Source: Armillaria gallica (taxonomy: Eukaryota; Basidiomycota; Agaricomycetes; Agaricales; Physalacriaceae). Taken from it: DNA of 64,000 bases. Numbering within the stretch: the stretch's first letter is position 1; each line of letters opens with the position of its first letter. Shown here piece after piece: positions 58,223 through 64,000 of this stretch. The notes under the pieces are model-generated. The model was not told where the DNA came from, did no database searches, and saw nothing but the letters and a program-made list of their open reading frames with translations. The translations under genes were made by a program, and so were the position numbers. The DNA lies in assembly GCA_037576215.1 (NCBI GenBank), contig JBANDB010000001.1, forward strand, positions 2,108,001 to 2,172,000. The letters are read 5' to 3'.

Positions 58223-61032
58223 TCAATCTATAGGAGATGCAATGTGGCGATTGAGGAATCCTCTAGATACTAGTTCCATACCCTTATATGTTCTAGTCGT
58301 ACTTCGCCACAAACGAATGCTGCTTTTCCACTCTGCTTGGTTCAAGCATCGGCCTTTGGGGTCACCGTTCAGATACAGCTGAACCCGATGCTGATACCAA
58401 TCTTCTGCGTCAGCGCTCCAATGCCCGAGATCTAGACCTGAATTTCTAAAACTGCGTTCTCTGGGAAACCAGGACAGATCCTGAGTAAACGCAGACGAGC
58501 ATGATGCACTCCGATAGACTCTGTACACCCCACATATTAGGTCAATCTGTTTCTCGGACAGTCCCTCTGCCCACACACGATAACTGGTATTGGACTTGGC
58601 TTGTAAATGGTGGCATTTCCTGTTACTAGACATATCGTTTCCTGGTCCAGATAAGATGAATTCAGGGTCGGATACATGCTCCATTGCGATACGCCAAACC
58701 AAACCACCCTGCATCAATGCCGCCCTTGCAACTGCCAGATCTTCGAGCAAAGCACGTCGCTTCCTTATGTAATATGCGAAATCGGAAAGATCCGGCTTGA
58801 ATCCTACAGGCCGATATAGAATGGCATCTTGAGGATGAGCTCGGCATGGACCGACGACTGCATCGTCCACACACATGGTGAATTGAGCACCATAGCGACA
58901 CATCTCTTCTGCAAAGTCATCCAGACAGGACACATTTCAGAGACGCAGACAATGCAGTACATCCATGGCATGATATACAATGAACCTGTAAGGCGTCCGC
59001 TTGGTTGAGACGACCGGTCTGATCTCGAATCCCACCTTATTGTTACGATACCATCGAACAATGTGCACAGTGAAATCAGGGTTGCTTGCTCTCGAGAGGT
59101 AGTGTGAGGCACCTGATATCATGTCCCAACATCGTGGCGGCATTGGACAAGGTGGCGTTTTTCTTGCCGCATTGTCTTCCAATACTAATGACGACAGCCA
59201 CCTAAGACCTTCTGATATACGAATAATTTCGGATTTAGGTTGTAGGTCGATAGGTGTTGATGGTAAAATGGAACATCCTAGAGCTTGACACAATTCCGAG
59301 ACTTTTTGCTTTTCCACGGACATGTAAGTATCTGCCGCCGAGGGCGCTGATGACGAGGTCGGTGAACAGTGCGACGATGGAGCTACAGGCTTTATGCCAA
59401 ACCGAAATTGAAGGGCATCGTCCAAGGAACAAATGAATAATGATCTGGGACAGAGTTCTTCCACGTCTGTGCCGTATATTCTGTTATGCACGAGCTCCCA
59501 TTCCCTGATGGACCCCCGGTGTATGTTGGGCGCTGGTCCTTTGGATGGTCTGCATATCTCGCCTTCTTCTTGTTCATCAACCGTCAGATCGATTGGTAAC
59601 AACCCGCCTCGGTCAGGAGACAAGTCAAATTCAAAATTTAAATCCCATTCATTCCAGTACGCGGAGTATTGCCTCTGCGATGACGCATAATCATCCCAAA
59701 AGTCCGGAACGGCACTGTGTGGGATGAACTTGCAGCAAAGATGCTTTGCGCCTTTAACCATACACCAATAGAATACCCATGATTCGGCTTTGGGACGTAT
59801 TTGCTTTTTTGCATGCACCTTGCGAGCCTTGCGGCGTTGCTTATCCTGAACGGATTCGTCATTGGCAAGTTGTTTGACCTCGCGGTCACGACGTTCAAAG
59901 AACGTCTGCCATGTTTCTCCAGAACATTGGATGCCTATATCATGTGTTTCTGTACCACTGGATATCTCTGCTGCACTGGCTATTGTCTGATTCGAAGGGT
60001 CAGGCGGGTGCGTCATAGACACCTTCACCGGTATGTGGCAGCCGTTCCTCTTCTTATGGATAATCTCGAATATTTCTCCCGATAACCTCTCGCGCCACTT
60101 CCCCTGCAGTATTTCAAATGTGCATGGTTGCAAATGAGGGGCAGCTTTGCGCCGTGTTTGTATTCGGTACGGTGTAGTTTGTATATGATAGTGTGCAGTC
60201 AACACAGCGTCGCTGGCATGATATGGCGCATCCGTGGTCCCCCAGTCAATCCAAAGAGGTACCTGACATTTTCTGTATACGTGAAGTAAATCGGCGAAGT
60301 TGCAGGTTCGTGCATCCACGAATAGTCCAACTCGAAGCGATTGGTGCTCTTCCCCCTCCCAATAACCTGTGTCACGCTGTACCAACCAGGACGACCTAAT
60401 CGTGTCGACCCATTTTCCGCCTATCTGTTCCGTCAGCGTTGCTGACCATAAATGAAATTGATCGTCCTCGTGCATAGGTGCAGATGCGAGGCCTAAAAGG
60501 TAGGAGAGCTCCGCTGCCATGATGATAAATGCATCGTGCGACCTTATAGCGGCATGCGCCATGGCCATCCGACTATGTTTTGTGTGTTGATATCCGTATT
60601 TCCAAGGGGGGGGGGGAAGCTGGTGTGGCCTAGATTTTGGTGCGTCAGAAATCTATGTTCCAACAACTGTTTCAAGTGTTGGAGCAACATTTTGATATTC
60701 TTCCATTTCTCTACGAGGCCGCTCTCGACACCCCAGGCTTCGGGACCAGAAGATCGAATCAGTATAGACTGAAGTGTGTGATTTAACGGCTGGAATAGTT
60801 CACATTGAAATACCAAGCTACGATTAACTGGTATAAACCCTTGATATGGCATGGCATTGGAAGCCCAGTGTCGATCAATGAAGTACTCTGGATCTGCCGG
60901 CCACACCACCTGGGGGTCCTCGAAAACACGACCGACTTCAGGAACGGGTGGAAGTGTGTCCGAGCACACAGAGTAGAACGAGTGTTCAGTGTCGTCTTTG
61001 ATAGTTAACCCATCCGAGGCAGTAGGTAACAT
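58223..61032 (-). pseudogene. Agaric multi-copy protein of unknown function, broken in two places
   Basis: A long protein (about 930 codons) of a family that recurs in many agaric genomes; its role is unknown. It reads from 61032 to about 60617 in one frame, then from about 60605 in the next frame to a TGA at 58937-58939. It then continues in the same frame from 58936 to 58223. The first break falls exactly in an 11-base C run (as read on the coding strand, 60616-60606): one C more restores the frame to PPWKYGYQHTKH. Typical features are RSHDAFIIMAAELSYLLGLA, CQVPLWIDWG, TWQTFFERRDREVKQL with a basic stretch, and SQRQYSAYWNEWDLNFEFD. No membrane segments were seen. Either both lesions are real (a recent pseudogene), or the C run is a sequencing error and only the TGA is real. 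Confidence 0.7.
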
Positions 61033-61648
61033 AACACTAAATTCACGTCAGCGTTTACGCAAAATACGATAAATCTTGTCTCACACGAAATTGTATCAGA
61101 TATCAGGCCCGTGTATCCGACACACTGCATATCTGCATGTAAGGTGCCTGGAAACAAGCTTCAACCTAATCCATGTCACTCTGGCAGATACTACTTACCG
61201 GTTATTTGTATCTTGCGAGCGAATATAATTTCTGGTGGGTGTGAGGTATGTCGCCAGGTGTGTGCTTGGCTGAGCCGAGAAAGAAGGCTCTTCAGGTCGA
61301 CCGTTAGTGTTGCACTGAGGCGGTCTCTGTTTTCTGGTTGTGTGTAAGTATAAGCCTGAAAACCTGACTGATGGTGCCGGTCGACATGGTTTGGAACTCC
61401 GACATGTGAAAATACTGTTAGTATATAAATATCAAATTCGATAGGAAGACATGCCTCTCTTGCGACTGCATGATGGTTATCAACCTGTGCTTTGATGCAG
61501 GTTACCTTTTGTTGCCCTCCACTCGACAGACTTTGACATCGATGTACCGCCGTTCTCAGTCTGCTGCTGTTGATAGTAAGTATGACTTTCTGTTGTCTGT
61601 ATTCTGGACTATTTAAAATTCGTCGCTGCTAACATCTTCTCAGGGCTC
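61033..61648. other. Intergenic between broken ORF and F-box-like gene
   Basis: About 600 nt with no supported gene. It could hold a short first exon of the gene starting at 61649 (the stretch before 61645 ends in CTCAG, a possible acceptor). Confidence 0.4.
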
Positions 61649-63073
61649 ATGGGGAATGACTTCCTCATGCAAACAATTGTTTGTCTCTCCTCGATAGACC
61701 ATGACAGGGTACATCCTGCATCTACTGGTCAATTCTTCGTCGGACCGAAAGAGTGCCGGATCCCATATCCATGTACGCTAGTCTGCAAAAAGTGGTTTGA
61801 TTGGGCTCAACCAGCTCGCCTCTGTGAACTCAAATTCAACCGTCTAGCCGATCAGAAATTCCTAGTAGCCCAATATCTGTTCACGACCTTTGCAGACGGC
61901 TTCACTGCGAAACGACATCCAAATTGGCCGGTTCATATCCGCAGGTTAATAATCGATGTCACTACATCCCCCCCCTGCAGACAGGAAGTGAACACGTTCT
62001 TCCACCTCTTGATTAACTTAAAAACAGTGGTATTTGAAGGCTGCATTACCGACTCCTTCTCATTGTTTCTCGTCAATCTGTTGTCCCGCTGTAACCTCCC
62101 AGATATATGCTGGCGCAAGGACTTGGACTTTTTACAAGACACCACCAGCATCCATCGGGAGCTTCGCCAACTCTATCCTCTTTTCACCGGGTTGTCGGCT
62201 TATGGGTTGTTTGACGTGGATACCATCAAGCTTTCAGGACCCATTTACGTCTTTTCCGTATGTTCTCCCTACTTATCGACATAAAATGATGGCTTCTCAT
62301 CTCACGCACCATAGGACATCGACGTCGATCCATACACTATGGAACCCAATACTGTATGCCCTGTGGATGTCCATCTGTATCATGTTCCTGACATGGCCAG
62401 ATTACTTCATGCGGGCATGTCAGGAGCAAACTTTTTTGATTTCTCCCGTGTCCGCCGTCTTGACCTTGCCATGCGACCCGCAGATGCCTACTCTATTTTT
62501 GAGGCCATTGTGGCATTACCAGCAGTACAGGTCCTTTATTTAGATTTGACTGCACTGACAACATGTGAGTACACTCTCGCCATCTTGCATTTTCCCCTGT
62601 TTTACCTATTTGTAGGTGTGCTAAAAGTTCGAACGCTTAAGCATTTACAAGAGCTTCGTTTATGTGTCAGAGTGAGGCAGCTTTCATATGCCTCGGCCAT
62701 CCTTGAGGATCTTCCCTGTCGTGGAGAAAATGTTGATGTTAGCATTGTATTTGTACATTGGAGGACTGACTTTTTCTGTTCTGATTTCCACGTGTCACTC
62801 CAGACTGTCGACGCTCTTGCATCGGTAGTTGCTTTCTCGTTGAAAGTGTATATTCGGTTTGGCGGGATTACTCGCATACACGGTTCACCTGTACTTTTTG
62901 ACAACGTTGCAGAGTACTTGAATACGTGTTTGGGAACCTGGAATGATGTTGGATGGTTGACGTTATTTTGGGACATATGCGAATCTGGTATATGGGAAAG
63001 GGCTGCCAGACCCTTACGGGTAGCTGCTGGCTGGAGAACGTACCTTAAAGACAGTATATATACTTTCAATTGA
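61649..63073 (+). CDS. F-box-like protein
   Basis: 438 aa from three exons (61649-62257, 62315-62564, 62616-63073), introns 57 and 51 nt. The 51-nt intron is a multiple of three without a stop, so it could be retained. The N-terminal part (PYPCTLVCKKWFDWAQPARL) has the second half of an F-box (L-V-C-K-W pattern of mushroom proteins). Leucine-rich stretches follow (VHIRRLIIDVTT, LINLKTVVFEGC, FDFSRVRRLDLAM, LPAVQVLYLDLTAL, LKHLQELRLCVRV). An upstream exon with the first half of the F-box is likely but could not be fixed. Confidence 0.6.
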
Positions 63074-63274
63074 GGAGCGTTTCACCATCGTCCTACCCTC
63101 AGCCACCTAAGACAGCAGCTGCAGCTTATTTTGTTTATCTTATGTTTATTTCATATATAAATAAAATACAAATATAATTGAAGCAGGTCGTCAACGCCGG
63201 TTCTGCCGGTTGGACTGCAGCACAAATCTTCCCTCCATAGCCTCTACCACAGCTTTGAAACAGTTCAACCTGAT

Positions 63275-63949
63275 TCAGTCGCCATAATCTGCTTCATCAT
63301 TGAATCTGGTTCTGTTCCAGTCAATATCACTATTGTGTATTACTGACACTTTGACAGTAATGTTGCCCATGCCCACCACTGCTATGCACCTCGCCATCCT
63401 TCTGTACGTTTTCATGGCATGCTCATGGTGATTCGGGTAGATCCATGTTCGTGTATAGATGGACAACCGTATTTGGAGAGGGTCCGCCCCGTTTCCACCC
63501 CCATAGCGACGGCGGAGGGAGTGATAAGCTTCTCGTGCTGTACAGCATACTCCAGTGATGGGATCATTCTGTACAGGGACCATGCCTAGAATTTGCCTTG
63601 ATAGGCGAGCTGTTATTACTCCATATGCGACTGCATCCCTCTTGTTCCACGTAATCCATTCATTGTATTGTTGTGGCGTCGGATTCTGTGGTAATGCAGG
63701 GGGATATGACGGCATGTTGAACAGATCTCGTGGGACGTTAGGTGCTGGAGGATCGCAGATATGCGTGTTAAGTAGCCTAGACGTTAGCACATTCATAACA
63801 CCGAGTTGCCACGGTCCCCAGTCAGCCCTTGTTTTTAGTTCAGGTATATGAGAAGTTTGCAGAAAAGATGTATCTAGAGACGGTTGGTTTGTATGTATAT
63901 ATGGGTAAAACGGTTGTTGATTTTGATTGTAGAATTGAAAATTTGGCAT
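63275..63949 (-). mobile_element. Copia-type gag fragment
   Basis: An ORF of 224 aa resembles the N-terminal gag region of Ty1/Copia retrotransposons in mushrooms. It has a Gln/Asn/Pro-rich start, a tryptophan-rich block (ADWGPWQLGVMNVLTSRLL), the region around EWITWNKRDAVAYGVITARL, and AREAYHSLRRRYGGG. No zinc knuckle, protease, integrase or reverse transcriptase follows before the ORF ends, so this is a gag-only fragment or a domesticated gene. It is close to the window edge, and any LTR upstream would be outside. Confidence 0.55.
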
Positions 63950-64000
63950 ATGCGGCGCGGTCGGCTGTATGTAAACTGGTTGTGGTAGGTACGTGTATGT

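Noticed and set aside
1..64000. CRISPR arrays, rRNA, complete tRNAs and biosynthetic gene clusters
   Set aside because: None seen; a single P450 without backbone or tailoring genes is not a cluster.

Overview
This window is nuclear DNA of a filamentous basidiomycete, very probably a mushroom-forming agaricomycete. The evidence is many short (about 45-60 nt) GT-AG introns in nearly every gene, AT/GC balance, F-box proteins of the agaric type, a DUF4436 membrane protein, a DUF1295 reductase, a 12-exon P450, a fungal-type Helitron, and a multi-copy ORF family I know only from agarics. Gene models below were spliced by hand from frame, conserved protein motifs and GT/AG sites; I could not run alignments.

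Left part (1-24.5 kb): TIM54 (mitochondrial import), a DUF4436 membrane protein, a DUF1295/steroid-reductase-like enzyme with 12-nt and 14-nt exons, TFIIE-alpha, an SDR-like protein with a frameshift, an OMA1-like metallopeptidase that lacks the expected third zinc ligand, and a Fic-domain protein. Two arms of a ~1.98-kb inverted duplication (4577-6554 and 22526-24504) bracket this block. Each arm carries an intact three-exon gene for the same 171-aa protein of unknown function, plus a decayed upstream ORF. The second arm begins inside the last exon of the Fic gene.

Middle part (24.5-43.7 kb): a compact housekeeping block. It holds an F-box protein, a multi-pass membrane protein, an RMND1/Rmd-type DUF155 protein, a NOSIP-like RING/U-box protein (divergent from RMND1 over 101 bp), a complete P450, and a 16-exon HEATR5/Laa1-type HEAT-repeat protein of 2069 aa covering 7 kb.

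Right part (43.7-64 kb): accessory, transposon-rich DNA. A decayed but recent-looking Helitron (Rep plus PIF1-like helicase, minus strand) is followed by an uncharacterised membrane protein gene, three F-box/LRR-like genes, a broken member of the agaric multi-copy family, short tandem repeats and a Copia-type gag fragment. Every long-ORF nonsense codon that I could place in frame in the Helitron and in the multi-copy ORF is TGA where arginine is plausible, which suggests CGA-to-TGA (CpG) decay.

No rRNA, complete tRNA, CRISPR array or secondary-metabolite backbone gene was seen. Long gene-free stretches are listed as such.
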